Positions 38,694-47,843 are shown, numbered from the stretch's first letter. The stretch is DNA of 48,790 nucleotides from Curvibacter gracilis ATCC BAA-807 (GCF_000518645.1 NZ_JADZ01000039.1:1-48790); one strand, 5' to 3'. Made by a program: numbers and translations. Notes: generated from the sequence alone by a model not told the origin.

Positions 38694-40238
38694 CTATCTC
38701 CGACACGACGGCAAACCCGCACCGGCCACCGTGCTCGGGCTGCGGTACAGAACCCAGGCCCGCCCTTCAAAGACAGTCGCAAAGCCCGTCACCTCGAATC
38801 CACGGGGGGCCACCAGCCACTGGCCCGGCTTCTGGGCGGCTTGGACCAAGGTGTCCGGGCCCTGCAGAACCTGGCCTGCCTGGCGGTCGAAATCGGCCCC
38901 CTCGAACAGCTCACGGCGCCAGTTGTCCCCGGCCTCGCGGCGCTGCAACTCCCAGTCCTGGATCACGACCATGGCCTGCGGCAGCCGGGCCACGAAAGGC
39001 AGGTCATAGGGGAAATCGCCGGCAGCCAGCACGGTGTCGGAAGGCGCCATCTGACAGGCCAGCGCCGCGGCCACATCGGCGCTGCCACGGCGTTCGGTGT
39101 AGCGGGCGGCAGCCACTTCCACCCCGCACGCCACCAGCAACGCCAAGGCCAGCAGGCCCCCGAAATAGCGCCCGGCGTGGGATCGGCGGGCCAGCGTCTG
39201 CTCAAACCCCAGGGCGGCCAGGAAGGCCAGGGGGGGCATCACCGGCAAGGCGTAACCGATCAATTTGGAATGTGGCACCGAGAAGAAGCCGATGATGGCC
39301 ACCAGCCAGATCCAGGCCAGCGAGACCCAGGGCCCCAAGCCGGCGGGCAAAGGCAAGGCCCGGCGGCGCAACCAGGCCAGCACCTGAGGCAGCACCAGAA
39401 AGGTCCAGGGGAACATCAGCAGGAACAGGCCGGCCAGGTAGAACCACCAGGGTCGCCCGTTGTTGAAGGTGGTGGCGGTGTAGCGGTTGAACTGCTGGTC
39501 TCCGAACAGATAGGCCAGCAGGCCCGGCGCCCGGCGTTCGGCCAGCACAAACCAGGGCACGGCGATCAAGCCGAACAAGGCCAGACCGCTGAGCCAGGGC
39601 AGGCGCAGCACCTTGTGCCATTGCCGGGTCTGGAACAGCCAGAGGAACAGCACCAGGCCCGGCAGCACCACACCGATCAGCCCCTTGCTCAACACACCCA
39701 GGCCGCAGGCGACAAAGCCGGCGCGGGCCAGCCATGGGTCGGGCACACGGTCGCTGGATTGCAGAAAGGCCAACGCAAATGCCCAGATGGCAACCCCGAT
39801 CCAGCAGGCCACCAGCATGTCATGGTTGACGTACTGACCGCCAATCAGAAAGGCGAGGCTGCTGCCCAGCACCCAGGTGGCACGCTGGGCCAATCGCTCA
39901 CTGCTGAGCCCGGGCAAGGGCGGGGTTCGGCGCAGCACCAGGTACAGCACCAGCAACATCAGGCCGGCATGCAGGGCCGGCCCCAGTCGGGCCACCCAGG
40001 CATGCACCCCCAGCACGGCCATCAGGCTGGCATTGAGCCAATGCAGCAACGGCGGCTTGTGGAAAAAGGGAATGCCATCGAGGCGTGGAATGATCCAGTC
40101 CCCGCTTTGCAGCATCCAGCGCCCGATTTCGCCATAGCGGCCCTCATCAGGCACGGCCAATGGACGCAGGGCGGCCAACAGCAGCAGCAGGCCCCAAAAA
40201 AGGGCCAGCCCGGCCCAGGATTTTTGTCGTTCGGTCAC
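38694..40238 (-). CDS. ArnT-like glycosyltransferase family 39 protein
   Basis: A 514-residue polytopic inner-membrane protein with about a dozen helices. It has the first-loop motif LAVPDEGRYGEIGRWM (Asp-Glu in the catalytic loop) and IPFFHKPPLLHWLNA, both characteristic of ArnT. The C-terminal periplasmic part runs from about residue 400. ArnT-type enzymes transfer an amino sugar from undecaprenyl phosphate to lipid A phosphates. The start is GTG 40238; a longer in-frame start at 40364 adds 42 residues and overlaps the deacetylase gene. It starts 29 nt after the deacetylase stop, so the two form an operon. Confidence 0.88.
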   Translation of the reverse strand: MTERQKSWAGLALFWGLLLLLAALRPLAVPDEGRYGEIGRWMLQSGDWIIPRLDGIPFFHKPPLLHWLNASLMAVLGVHAWVARLGPALHAGLMLLVLYLVLRRTPPLPGLSSERLAQRATWVLGSSLAFLIGGQYVNHDMLVACWIGVAIWAFALAFLQSSDRVPDPWLARAGFVACGLGVLSKGLIGVVLPGLVLFLWLFQTRQWHKVLRLPWLSGLALFGLIAVPWFVLAERRAPGLLAYLFGDQQFNRYTATTFNNGRPWWFYLAGLFLLMFPWTFLVLPQVLAWLRRRALPLPAGLGPWVSLAWIWLVAIIGFFSVPHSKLIGYALPVMPPLAFLAALGFEQTLARRSHAGRYFGGLLALALLVACGVEVAAARYTERRGSADVAAALACQMAPSDTVLAAGDFPYDLPFVARLPQAMVVIQDWELQRREAGDNWRRELFEGADFDRQAGQVLQGPDTLVQAAQKPGQWLVAPRGFEVTGFATVFEGRAWVLYRSPSTVAGAGLPSCRR

Positions 40239-40267
40239 GTTAGGTTCCGGGAGGATGGGGCCCGCGC

Positions 40268-41083
40268 TCAAGGCGTGGGCGCAAAAAGAGTCTGGCCTCG
40301 GGCGAGCTGCACCTGGGCCTGCCGCAGTGCCGCCGCAAAGACCGGGCTGGACAGGTAGCTCCACTCACGCAGCCGGGCCGGGCCGATCTCGTCGCCCGGC
40401 TCGGCGGCCTGGGCCGGGTGGCACATGATGAGACAGGCCTCAGGTGCCTCGGCCAGCCAGCGCGACATGCTTTGGGCGTAGCCAGCCACATCAGACTTGA
40501 AATCGTCGATGCCCGACAGAAAAGGGGCAGCAGCCAGCCCGTGGGACTGGGCCAGCCGCTGCAAGGCACTGGCGCCCATGGCCGCAATCACCCGCCCCTT
40601 GAGCCCGCCCTGCCGGGCAACCGGACGCGAAATACGCAGATAGGGACGCGGGCCGATGGGATAACGCTGAGCCAGGATGTCGACCACGGCCTGGCGAATG
40701 CCTGGGAATTGCTGCACGTGCTGGTGGCCGTCCACGTGATCGGGCGGCGCACCCCAGTGTTGTTCAAAGCAGTCCAACTGGCGCTGCACCTCAGCACGCA
40801 CCTGGGCGGGCGCCAGCCCGGGCCAGCAACTGCGGCGCATCAGAGCGCCCAGCGGCGCCCCGTGTCCAGCGGCCAGGGCGAATTCGCTGGTCCAGTCCAG
40901 GTGCAGCCCCACATCGATGCGGCCACGCCAGGGGGCCAGCACGGCCGCGTCCATGGCCCAGCGCGGCGACAGCGTCATGACGCTGGTGGCACTGAGGCGC
41001 CCGGCTTCGGCCAGGGCGACGATGCCGAGCGACACGCTCTCGTTGAGGGCGTAATCGTCGGCACAGAGAATGACGGACTTCAT
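40268..41083 (-). CDS. YdjC/ChbG/HpnK-family sugar deacetylase (NaxD-like)
   Basis: A 271-residue carbohydrate deacetylase. The metal and catalytic motif ADDYALNESVS is at the N-terminus, GLHLDWTSEF and HVDGHQHVQQFP supply metal-binding His, and CLIMCHPAQ lies near the C-terminus. The family includes NaxD of Francisella and LgmC of Bordetella, which deacetylate undecaprenyl-phosphate N-acetylhexosamine before an ArnT-like enzyme transfers the amino sugar to lipid A. It also includes ChbG and HpnK. The adjacent ArnT-like gene and nearby GT2 gene favour the NaxD role. It starts 7 nt after the DUF2214 gene. Confidence 0.88.
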   Translation of the reverse strand: MKSVILCADDYALNESVSLGIVALAEAGRLSATSVMTLSPRWAMDAAVLAPWRGRIDVGLHLDWTSEFALAAGHGAPLGALMRRSCWPGLAPAQVRAEVQRQLDCFEQHWGAPPDHVDGHQHVQQFPGIRQAVVDILAQRYPIGPRPYLRISRPVARQGGLKGRVIAAMGASALQRLAQSHGLAAAPFLSGIDDFKSDVAGYAQSMSRWLAEAPEACLIMCHPAQAAEPGDEIGPARLREWSYLSSPVFAAALRQAQVQLARGQTLFAPTP

Positions 41084-41090
41084 GCTGGAC

Positions 41091-41537
41091 TCACCAACCC
41101 CGCGCCCAGAACACCGCGAGCACCGGGATGATGGGAAACAGATGGGCCTGCCACATCACCAGGCGCCGCACCCGGCGCACTTCGGCCGCATCGGGCAACA
41201 CCCCGGTGGCTCGGCACTCACGACGCCAGCGGCGAAATGCCAGGCTGGGTGAAATGGACAGCAGGCCCATGGCGGCAAACAGGCCCAGTTTCAGATGCAA
41301 CAAGGGTTGCGGGCCATACCAGGCGGCGCCCTTGATGCCCAGGAAGACCCTGGCCAGCCCGGTGATCAGTACCAGCGCGACGGCGAGCCCGTAAAACAGA
41401 TCCACCCGGGGCAGGCGTTCGACCACGGCGGCATTCAGCCATTCGGGGCGGCACAGGGCGGCCTCGCTAGACAGGAACACCACCAGGGTCAGGATGGCCA
41501 GCAGATGAAAGCTGGCCAGCAGGGCTTCGAGGGTCAT
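41091..41537 (-). CDS. DUF2214-family membrane protein
   Basis: A 148-residue protein with four hydrophobic helices: FHLLAILTLVVFLSSEAAL, GLAVALVLITGLARV, LLHLKLGLFAAMGLLSI and AHLFPIIPVLAVFWARGW. It recognisably resembles the DUF2214 family of small proteobacterial membrane proteins with unknown function. It lies directly before the NaxD-like gene, with 7 nt between, so it is in the same operon and could assist the lipid A modification machinery or be a passenger. Confidence 0.8.
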   Translation of the reverse strand: MTLEALLASFHLLAILTLVVFLSSEAALCRPEWLNAAVVERLPRVDLFYGLAVALVLITGLARVFLGIKGAAWYGPQPLLHLKLGLFAAMGLLSISPSLAFRRWRRECRATGVLPDAAEVRRVRRLVMWQAHLFPIIPVLAVFWARGW

Positions 41538-41600
41538 GGAAAGGTCTTTCTCCAGCCCAGGGCCGGCCTGCGCCTCAGGGGGCGCCAGGCAGCGGGAAGA

Positions 41601-42521
41601 TCAGGACACCTTCCAGTAATCGGGCTGGCCGTAATTGTGCTTGAGGAAATCGATCCAAAGACGTACGCGCAGCGGCAGGTGTTTACGTTGTGGAAAGACG
41701 GCGTAAATGCCGTTGGGCGGCGCTGCAAACTCGTCCAGCAAGGTCACCAGGCGACCCTGGGCGATTTCGGTTTCAACCTCCCAGGTGCTGCGCCACGCCA
41801 CGCCGTAGCCGGCCAGGCACCAGTCGTGCAGAACCTGCCCATCCGAACAGTCCAGGGGCCCCCCTGGCTTGAGGTGCACCAACTCGAAGCCGCCGTCCTT
41901 GGGCAGGCGAAAGGCCCAGCCGCGGGTCTGCGAGGCATCGCTCGACAAGGTCAGGCAATCGAAACGGGATAGTTCAGAGGGGTGTTGGGGTGTTCCGTGG
42001 CGCTGCAGGTAGTCCGGCGTGGCCACGCACAGGCGCCGGTTGTCGGCCATGCGCACGCTGACCAGGGAGGAGTCGGGCAGATCGCCCACCCGGACCGCAC
42101 AGTCATAACCCTCGCCGGCCAGGTCGACCACCCGATCGCTGAGGTTGAGGGAGATCGTGACCTCGGCATGCTGGGCGCGAAAGCGCGGCACCAGGGGTGC
42201 GACATGCCGACGCCCGAAGCCGGCCGGGGCGGTGATGCGCAAATGCCCGCTGGCCTTGACGCCGCCGGCACTGACGCTGGCCTCGGCATTGGCCACATCG
42301 GCCAGCACGCGCTGGCAGTCCTCGAGAAAGGCGCTGCCCTCATGGGTGAGGGTGATGCGGCGGGTGGTGCGCATGAGCAGCTTCACGCCCAGGCGCTCTT
42401 CGAGCGCATCCAGCCGACGCCCCATGATGGCGGGCGCCACCCCTTCGGCATTGGCGGCGGCGGTCAGGCTGCCCCGGGTGGCCACCGACACGAATGACTC
42501 CATCTGCTTGAGTTTGTCCAT
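41601..42521 (-). CDS. LysR-family transcriptional regulator
   Basis: A 306-residue regulator with the HTH segment MESFVSVATRGSLTAAANAE, then VAPAIMGRRLDALEERLGVKL and RTTRRITLTHEG. A substrate-binding domain follows (RITAPAGFGRRHVAPLVPRF and DCAVRVGDLPDSSL), the CrgA-like branch. There is no Shine-Dalgarno; TAATCT ends 7 nt before the ATG. It is divergent from the haloacid dehalogenase gene, with a 25-bp palindrome between them, so it probably controls that gene and itself. Confidence 0.93.
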   Translation of the reverse strand: MDKLKQMESFVSVATRGSLTAAANAEGVAPAIMGRRLDALEERLGVKLLMRTTRRITLTHEGSAFLEDCQRVLADVANAEASVSAGGVKASGHLRITAPAGFGRRHVAPLVPRFRAQHAEVTISLNLSDRVVDLAGEGYDCAVRVGDLPDSSLVSVRMADNRRLCVATPDYLQRHGTPQHPSELSRFDCLTLSSDASQTRGWAFRLPKDGGFELVHLKPGGPLDCSDGQVLHDWCLAGYGVAWRSTWEVETEIAQGRLVTLLDEFAAPPNGIYAVFPQRKHLPLRVRLWIDFLKHNYGQPDYWKVS

Positions 42522-42528
42522 GGGCCTC

Positions 42529-42534
42529 AGATTA
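42529..42534 (-). promoter_or_regulatory. -10 box for a leaderless LysR transcript
   Basis: TAATCT on the minus strand with exactly 7 nt to the ATG at 42521. It lies between the start codon and the palindrome at 42578. Confidence 0.5.
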
Positions 42535-42577
42535 CGTTACAAAAAGTCAAAGCCTCAGCCGATAAAACCCTTATTAC

Positions 42578-42602
42578 CGTCAAATTCGATTCGAATTTGA
42601 CG
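42578..42602. promoter_or_regulatory. 25-bp perfect palindrome in the LysR/dehalogenase intergenic region
   Basis: Twelve bases CGTCAAATTCGA (42578-42589) are mirrored exactly by 42591-42602 around a single central T. It sits 57 nt upstream of the LysR ATG and about 150 nt before the dehalogenase ATG, as expected for a LysR operator. Confidence 0.75.
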
Positions 42603-42742
42603 CAACAAGCCACGCCAAGCGCTGCGACGGTGGCATCCGCCGCCCTGCCGAGTGGGTAAGGGGCTGGCATCGCGCAGATTACATCTTAATTTGTCACAAA
42701 TAAATCTATTTTCAAGTTATTAATGATTGTCTAAGTGTGGAA

Positions 42743-42748
42743 TAAAGT
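42743..42748 (+). promoter_or_regulatory. -10-like box close to the dehalogenase start
   Basis: TAAAGT ends 6 nt before ATG 42755, at the end of a strikingly A/T-rich stretch (about 42680-42745) in an otherwise GC-rich sequence. No Shine-Dalgarno is present. Confidence 0.4.
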
Positions 42749-42754
42749 CTGAGC

Positions 42755-43471
42755 ATGGACAAACGTCGCGCCTCACCTGCACCCGCCTTCGGCCCGCCCA
42801 AGGCGGTGCTGTTTGACGCGTTCGGCACCTTGTTCGATGTCTACAGCGTGAGTCTGCTGGCCGAGCAGCTGTATGCCGGCAAAGGGGATGCCCTGAGCCG
42901 GCTGTGGCGCGACAAACAGATTGAGTACACGCAACTGCTGACCTGCGACGGCGGAGCCCACTACCAACCGTTCTGGGCCTTGACCCAGGCCGCGCTGCGC
43001 TATGCCGCAGCCCATCTGGGCCTGACGCTGAGTGAGGCACAGGAGTTGCGGCTGATGAACCAGTACCGCGCCTTGAGCGCCTTTCCCGAAAACCGGGAGG
43101 TGCTGCAGGCGCTCAAGACGCAGGGGGTCGTCACAGGCATCCTGTCCAATGGCGACCCCGAGATGCTGGCGGTGGCCGTGCGCAGTGCCGGGCTGGCAAG
43201 TTGGCTGGACCACATCATCAGTGTGGATGCGGTGCGCCGGTACAAGCCCCACCCCGATGCCTATGCCCTGGGCCCGAAAGCCACGGGGGTGGCGGCACGC
43301 GACACGCTGTTCGTCAGCGGCAACAGCTGGGATGCCCTGGGGGCCACCTGGTTCGGCTACAACACGCTGTGGGTGAACCGCCACGATCGGCCAGCGGAAC
43401 AGATTGGCCCCCCACCCACCCGGACCGGCACCAGCCTGCAAGCCGTGCTGTCGTTTTTTCCGTCAGGCTGA
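42755..43471 (+). CDS. (S)-2-haloacid dehalogenase, HAD type II
   Basis: Hydrolytic dehalogenase converting L-2-haloacids to D-2-hydroxyacids. The 238-residue protein has the nucleophile motif [15 protein letters not shown] and the substrate-pocket segment [13 protein letters not shown] with its conserved Arg. [10 protein letters not shown] and [12 protein letters not shown] (Lys) follow, then [15 protein letters not shown], whose Ser-Asn-Asp pattern separates true dehalogenases from phosphatases. It is divergent from a LysR gene and precedes malate synthase G by 82 nt. With haloacetate the product would be glycolate, whose oxidation product glyoxylate is the malate synthase substrate. Confidence 0.92.
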   Translation: MDKRRASPAPAFGPPKAVLFDAFGTLFDVYSVSLLAEQLYAGKGDALSRLWRDKQIEYTQLLTCDGGAHYQPFWALTQAALRYAAAHLGLTLSEAQELRLMNQYRALSAFPENREVLQALKTQGVVTGILSNGDPEMLAVAVRSAGLASWLDHIISVDAVRRYKPHPDAYALGPKATGVAARDTLFVSGNSWDALGATWFGYNTLWVNRHDRPAEQIGPPPTRTGTSLQAVLSFFPSG

Positions 43472-43553
43472 CGCCCCGCTACACGCCGGATGGCCTGGCA
43501 TACCACGCACCCGATTTTTGTTTCTCGTTCACTTTCAACCCAAGGACCTCACC

Positions 43554-45737
43554 ATGACCGCACGCACCCTCGTTCACGGCCTGCAAGTCGCCACCTCGCT
43601 GTACAACTTTGTCAACGACCAAGTTCTGCCGGGCACCGGCGTCAGCAGCGACACCTTCTGGCAAGGCTTTGACGCCATCGTTACCGACCTCGCCCCGAAG
43701 AATGTGGCGCTGCTGGCCGAACGCGACCGCCTGCAGACCGAGCTGGACGCCTGGCACAAGGCCCACCCGGGCCCCATCACCGACATGCCGGCCTACCGTG
43801 GCTTCCTGGAAAAGATCGGCTACCTGGCTGCACAGCCCGTGCAGGCCAAGGCCACAACCACCAACGTGGACGCCGAACTGGCGCTGCAGGCCGGCCCCCA
43901 ACTGGTGGTGCCCATCCTCAATGCACGCTATGCGCTCAACGCCGCCAACGCACGCTGGGGCAGCCTGTATGACGCTCTGTACGGTACGGACGCCATTCCT
44001 GAAACCGATGGCGCCGAAAAGGGCTCGGGCTACAACCCCGTGCGCGGCGCCAAGGTGATCGCCTTTGCCCGCCAGGTGCTGGACACCTCGGCCCCCCTGG
44101 CCAATGGCTCGCACAAGGATGCCGTGGCCTACCAGGTGGTGAATGGCCAACTGCTGGTCAAGCTGAGCAATGGCAGCGACACCCCCCTGCAGGACACCGC
44201 GCAATTCGTGGGCTACCAGGGCGATGCCGCCAGCCCCAGCGCCATCCTGCTCAAGCGCAATGGCAATCATCTGGGCATCCAGATCAATCGCAACACGGCC
44301 ATCGGCAAGAGCGATGCGGCCGGCGTGAGCGATGTGGTGCTGGAAGCCGCACTCTCCACCATCCTCGACCTGGAAGACTCGGTGGCCGCCGTGGACGCCG
44401 ACGACAAGGTGCTGGCTTACAGCAACTGGCTGGGCATCCTGAAAGGCACGCTGACCGAAGAAGTGAGCAAGGGCGGCAAGACCTTCACACGTGGCCTGAA
44501 CCCCGACCGCGTGTACACCGGCGCCAAGGGCGGTGAGGTGCGCCTGCATGGTCGTTCGCTGATGTTCCTGCGCAATGTGGGCCACCTGATGACAAACCCC
44601 GCCATCCTGTATGGCAACAACCAGGAGATCCCGGAAGGCATCATGGACGCGGTGGTGACCACGGCCATCGCGCTACACGACCTGCAAGGCCATGGCGCCA
44701 ACGGCATCCGCAACAGCCGCACCGGCAGCGTCTACATCGTGAAGCCGAAGATGCACGGCCCGGCAGAAGTGGCTTTCGCCAGCGAGCTGTTCAGCCGCGT
44801 CGAAAAGCTGCTGGGCCTGCCCGACAGCACCGTCAAGCTGGGCATCATGGACGAAGAGCGCCGCACCAGCGTCAACCTGAAGGCCTGCATTGCCGCAGCG
44901 GCCAGCCGCGTGGCCTTCATCAACACCGGCTTCCTGGATCGCACGGGTGACGAGATGCACACCGCCATGCAGGCCGGCCCGATGCTGCGCAAGGGAGACA
45001 TCAAGGGCAGCGCCTGGATCGCCGCCTACGAGCGCCGCAACGTGCTGATCGGTTTGCAGTGTGGCCTGCGTGGCCGCGCCCAGATCGGCAAGGGCATGTG
45101 GGCCATGCCGGATCTGATGGCCGCGATGCTCGAGCAGAAGATCGGCCACCCCAAGGCGGGTGCCAACACAGCCTGGGTGCCTTCGCCCACCGCAGCCACC
45201 TTGCACGCCCTGCACTACCAACAGATCAATGTGGCGCAGGTGCAGTCCGACATCGAGCAATCGGGCCAAGACCCCGAATCGCTGATGAATGACCTGCTGA
45301 CCATTCCGGTGGCCGCCCAGGCCAACTGGAGCGAAGCCGACAAGCAGCAAGAGCTCGACAACAACGTTCAAGGCATCCTGGGCTACGTGGTGCGCTGGGT
45401 GGACCAGGGCGTCGGCTGCTCCAAGGTGCCCGACATCCACAACGTGGGCCTGATGGAAGACCGTGCGACGCTGCGCATCAGCAGCCAGCACATCGCCAAC
45501 TGGCTGCTGCATGGCGTGGTCACGGAAGCCCAGGTGCGCGAGACATTCACACGCATGGCAGCCGTGGTGGATGCCCAGAACGCTGGCGACCCGCTTTACA
45601 TCAGCCTGGCCGCCAACCCGCAAGGCGCGGCCTTCCAGGCCGCTCTGGATCTGGTGTTCAAGGGCTTGGTGCAACCCAGTGGCTACACTGAGCCGCTGCT
45701 GCACGCCTGGCGTCTCAAGGTGAAGGCACAAGCCTGA
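43554..45737 (+). CDS. glcB: Malate synthase G
   Basis: Condenses glyoxylate with acetyl-CoA to malate in the glyoxylate and glycolate pathways. The 727-residue monomeric G-type enzyme shows [38 protein letters not shown], the long insertion domain, [53 protein letters not shown], and a C-terminal domain with [20 protein letters not shown]. The ATG has AAGGA upstream. A strong intrinsic terminator follows 34 nt after the stop. Confidence 0.97.
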   Translation: MTARTLVHGLQVATSLYNFVNDQVLPGTGVSSDTFWQGFDAIVTDLAPKNVALLAERDRLQTELDAWHKAHPGPITDMPAYRGFLEKIGYLAAQPVQAKATTTNVDAELALQAGPQLVVPILNARYALNAANARWGSLYDALYGTDAIPETDGAEKGSGYNPVRGAKVIAFARQVLDTSAPLANGSHKDAVAYQVVNGQLLVKLSNGSDTPLQDTAQFVGYQGDAASPSAILLKRNGNHLGIQINRNTAIGKSDAAGVSDVVLEAALSTILDLEDSVAAVDADDKVLAYSNWLGILKGTLTEEVSKGGKTFTRGLNPDRVYTGAKGGEVRLHGRSLMFLRNVGHLMTNPAILYGNNQEIPEGIMDAVVTTAIALHDLQGHGANGIRNSRTGSVYIVKPKMHGPAEVAFASELFSRVEKLLGLPDSTVKLGIMDEERRTSVNLKACIAAAASRVAFINTGFLDRTGDEMHTAMQAGPMLRKGDIKGSAWIAAYERRNVLIGLQCGLRGRAQIGKGMWAMPDLMAAMLEQKIGHPKAGANTAWVPSPTAATLHALHYQQINVAQVQSDIEQSGQDPESLMNDLLTIPVAAQANWSEADKQQELDNNVQGILGYVVRWVDQGVGCSKVPDIHNVGLMEDRATLRISSQHIANWLLHGVVTEAQVRETFTRMAAVVDAQNAGDPLYISLAANPQGAAFQAALDLVFKGLVQPSGYTEPLLHAWRLKVKAQA

Positions 45738-45770
45738 ACCTTTCGCCCCATGGGGGCGTGAACTGCCAAT

Positions 45771-45798
45771 AGGGGCACCTTCGGTGCCCCTTTTTTTT
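45771..45798 (+). terminator. Strong intrinsic terminator of glcB
   Basis: AGGGGCACC pairs perfectly with GGTGCCCCT around a TTC loop (a UUCG-type tip), followed by eight T residues ending at 45798. This is a textbook Rho-independent terminator, 34 nt after the glcB stop. Confidence 0.95.
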
Positions 45799-45834
45799 GG
45801 CCTGGCAGCCCAGCAGGCCGGGCGATCAGAAGGG

Positions 45835-45840
45835 CACAAT
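45835..45840 (+). promoter_or_regulatory. -10-like box before the CWC gene
   Basis: CACAAT ends 6 nt before ATG 45847, with no Shine-Dalgarno between. It fits the leaderless pattern seen elsewhere in the window but is a weak -10 match. Confidence 0.35.
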
Positions 45841-45846
45841 GCGGTG

Positions 45847-46092
45847 ATGACTGCGAGCCTGCCACCCGAACCCCTGCGCGCTGACCTGTGCCCTCTGTGC
45901 GGTCAGCCCAACGAATGCGGCGCCTGCCAGGGCAATGCCTCTGCGTGTTGGTGCATGAGCACCCCGATCGGTGCAGATGTTCTTGCGCGCTTGCCTGCAG
46001 AAGAAAGAGGCTTGCGCTGCATTTGCGCGCGATGCGCACATATGCAGCCGCAAGTGGATGCACCGATCGACCCGTCTGAGGCGCCGGGCTAA
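45847..46092 (+). CDS. Cysteine-rich CWC family protein
   Basis: An 81-residue protein of the cysteine-rich CWC family. It has CPLCGQPNECG, CQGNASACWCM, and a second cluster RCICARCA, giving nine Cys, which suggests metal binding (zinc or iron-sulfur). The conserved block ends about residue 65. The function of the family is not known. It lies between the glcB terminator and the small ORF at 46171. Confidence 0.85.
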   Translation: MTASLPPEPLRADLCPLCGQPNECGACQGNASACWCMSTPIGADVLARLPAEERGLRCICARCAHMQPQVDAPIDPSEAPG

Positions 46093-46170
46093 GGGATCGC
46101 AAAGGCGGATCACCCGCGTGTTTCATTCCTTCTATGATTTGAGCCTTTCGAAACCCAAGCAATTCACACG

Positions 46171-46338
46171 ATGCCCACTGATCACGTGGAAATGATGGAA
46201 GGCCGCACCATCAATCCCAATACGAAGCTGGTGGCTAAAGTCACCCGGGTGAGGGGAGAGGTCTTGGGCGGAGAAGCCGAGGCTGTGGATGGGATCATCA
46301 CCAAGACCCGAAGCGCGCGACTGATCGGCAGGAAGTAA
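46171..46338 (+). CDS. 55-residue ORF coupled to the MFS transporter gene
   Basis: An ORF starting MPTDHVEMMEGRTINPNTKL and ending with the basic segment TKTRSARLIGRK. Its stop is 2 nt before the MFS ATG, and the likely MFS Shine-Dalgarno (GGAAG/TAAGG) overlaps its last codons, arguing for translational coupling. The composition looks protein-like: no membrane helix, alternating Val/Gly/Glu and basic residues, and no low-complexity run. No Shine-Dalgarno precedes the first ATG; in-frame ATGs at 46192 and 46195 could also serve. I recognise no family. It may be a regulator or just an upstream coupling ORF. Confidence 0.5.
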   Translation: MPTDHVEMMEGRTINPNTKLVAKVTRVRGEVLGGEAEAVDGIITKTRSARLIGRK

Positions 46339-46340
46339 GG

Positions 46341-47840
46341 ATGTCGGCCCCTCTCGCGAGTGCAGACGAGCTGCACACCCAGGCCTTGCGCGAACGCTAT
46401 GGGGAACGGTATCGGTGGTTGTTGCTGCTGTCTGTGATGATCGGCACGATGGCATCGATCATGTCGTCCACCATCGTCAATGTGGCGATTCCGGCCATGA
46501 GCCACCATTTCTCACTGGGCCAGGAACGGGCTCAATGGGTGAGTTCAGGATTCATGGTGGCCATGACCGTGTCCATGCTGACCACGCCCTGGTTGCTGGC
46601 AAGGTATGGCTACCGAAGGACCTATTCGGGTGCTGTGGCTCTGCTGCTGGTCGGCGGCGTTGTAGGCGGCTTTGCCCAGGTCTACCCATTGGTGTTGGGC
46701 GCGCGGGTGGCAGAAGGTCTGGCCGCGGGCATTGTTCAACCGATCCCGGCCATCATCATCTTGCGCGCCTTTGCGCCGCATGAGCAAGGACGGGCCAGCG
46801 GCATCTTTGGCATGGGGGTGGTGCTGGCACCGGCCATTGGGCCCAGCATTGGCGGGATTCTGGTCGACCTTTTTGGGTGGCGCTCCATTTTCTTCATGGT
46901 CGTGCCGTTTTGCCTGGCCTCTTTGTGGATGGCCCATCGCTTCGTGCCGACCACGGCACCCGGTGGGGTTGCCGCCAACCGCAGTGGTGCGGGATTGGAT
47001 TGGCGTGGCCTGCTTCTGGGCAGTGTGGGCACGCTGTGTCTGCTCAACGGGCTGGTCGATCTGCGAGGAGGGTCAGGTCTGCAAGCCGTCATGCTGCTAC
47101 TGGCCGCCCTGGCTTCCTTGTTCCTGTTCATCTGGTGGGAACGCCGTATCGCCCAACGCGGCGGCGAGGCGCTGATGAATCTTCATCTGTTCAGCTACAG
47201 GCAATTTGCCATGGGCAGCATTGTGGCCGTGATTTACGGTACGGCCTTGTTCGGATCCACCTACCTGCTGCCTGTCTACATGCAATTGGCGCTGCACATT
47301 TCGGCCTCTCACGTCGGCACCATCTTGCTACCCGCCGGCTTTGTTCTCGCGGGAACCATTGCGGTGGTGGGGCGCATGGCGGACAAACAACCCACCTACT
47401 GGCTGGTCAGCATTGGCTTGGCTTTGCTGGCCGCGTCCTTCGCGTTGATGGTGGTGCTGACCTTGGAATCTGCTCTTTGGCAACTCGCCCTGCTGGCCGT
47501 CCTCGGACGAGTGGGATTGGGCTTCATCCTTCCCTCATTGAACCTGGGGGCCATGCGCCCTTTGTCCAAGGCTTTGATTCCCCAAGGCGCAAGCAGCATC
47601 AATTTCTTGCGCATGCTCGGCGGTGCTGCTGGCGTCAGCCTGTGTGGCATCGTGCTCGAATGGCGGCTGGCAGCCCACGGCGACTCCTTGAGCAACCCCG
47701 TCACCAGCGCAGCCCGGGTGGCGGCCTTCGACGAAGTCTTTATGCTGCTTGCAGCCTTGTGTCTGCTCGCCATGGCTGCGGCCTGGCAGTTGCGCGAAGC
47801 GCCCGACGCCACGAACAACAAGAATCCAAAGGACCACTGA
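46341..47840 (+). CDS. MFS drug/efflux transporter, DHA2 (14-helix) family
   Basis: A 499-residue inner-membrane antiporter with about 14 hydrophobic helices. The motif-A region WLLARYGYRRTYSGAVALL, VAEGLAAGIVQPIPAIIILRAF, and the motif-C segment GMGVVLAPAIGPSIGGILVDLFGWRSIFF place it with the EmrB/QacA proton-drug antiporters. Substrate unknown; no EmrA-type membrane-fusion partner is adjacent, so it probably works alone. It is coupled to the upstream 55-codon ORF and followed by the amidotransferase gene after 3 nt. G+C appears lower here than in most of the window. Confidence 0.93.
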   Translation: MSAPLASADELHTQALRERYGERYRWLLLLSVMIGTMASIMSSTIVNVAIPAMSHHFSLGQERAQWVSSGFMVAMTVSMLTTPWLLARYGYRRTYSGAVALLLVGGVVGGFAQVYPLVLGARVAEGLAAGIVQPIPAIIILRAFAPHEQGRASGIFGMGVVLAPAIGPSIGGILVDLFGWRSIFFMVVPFCLASLWMAHRFVPTTAPGGVAANRSGAGLDWRGLLLGSVGTLCLLNGLVDLRGGSGLQAVMLLLAALASLFLFIWWERRIAQRGGEALMNLHLFSYRQFAMGSIVAVIYGTALFGSTYLLPVYMQLALHISASHVGTILLPAGFVLAGTIAVVGRMADKQPTYWLVSIGLALLAASFALMVVLTLESALWQLALLAVLGRVGLGFILPSLNLGAMRPLSKALIPQGASSINFLRMLGGAAGVSLCGIVLEWRLAAHGDSLSNPVTSAARVAAFDEVFMLLAALCLLAMAAAWQLREAPDATNNKNPKDH

Positions 47841-47843
47841 TCC

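Noticed and set aside
38841-40358. Open frame of 505 codons opposite the ArnT-like gene
   Set aside because: Gln/Gly/His-rich antisense shadow of hydrophobic codons.
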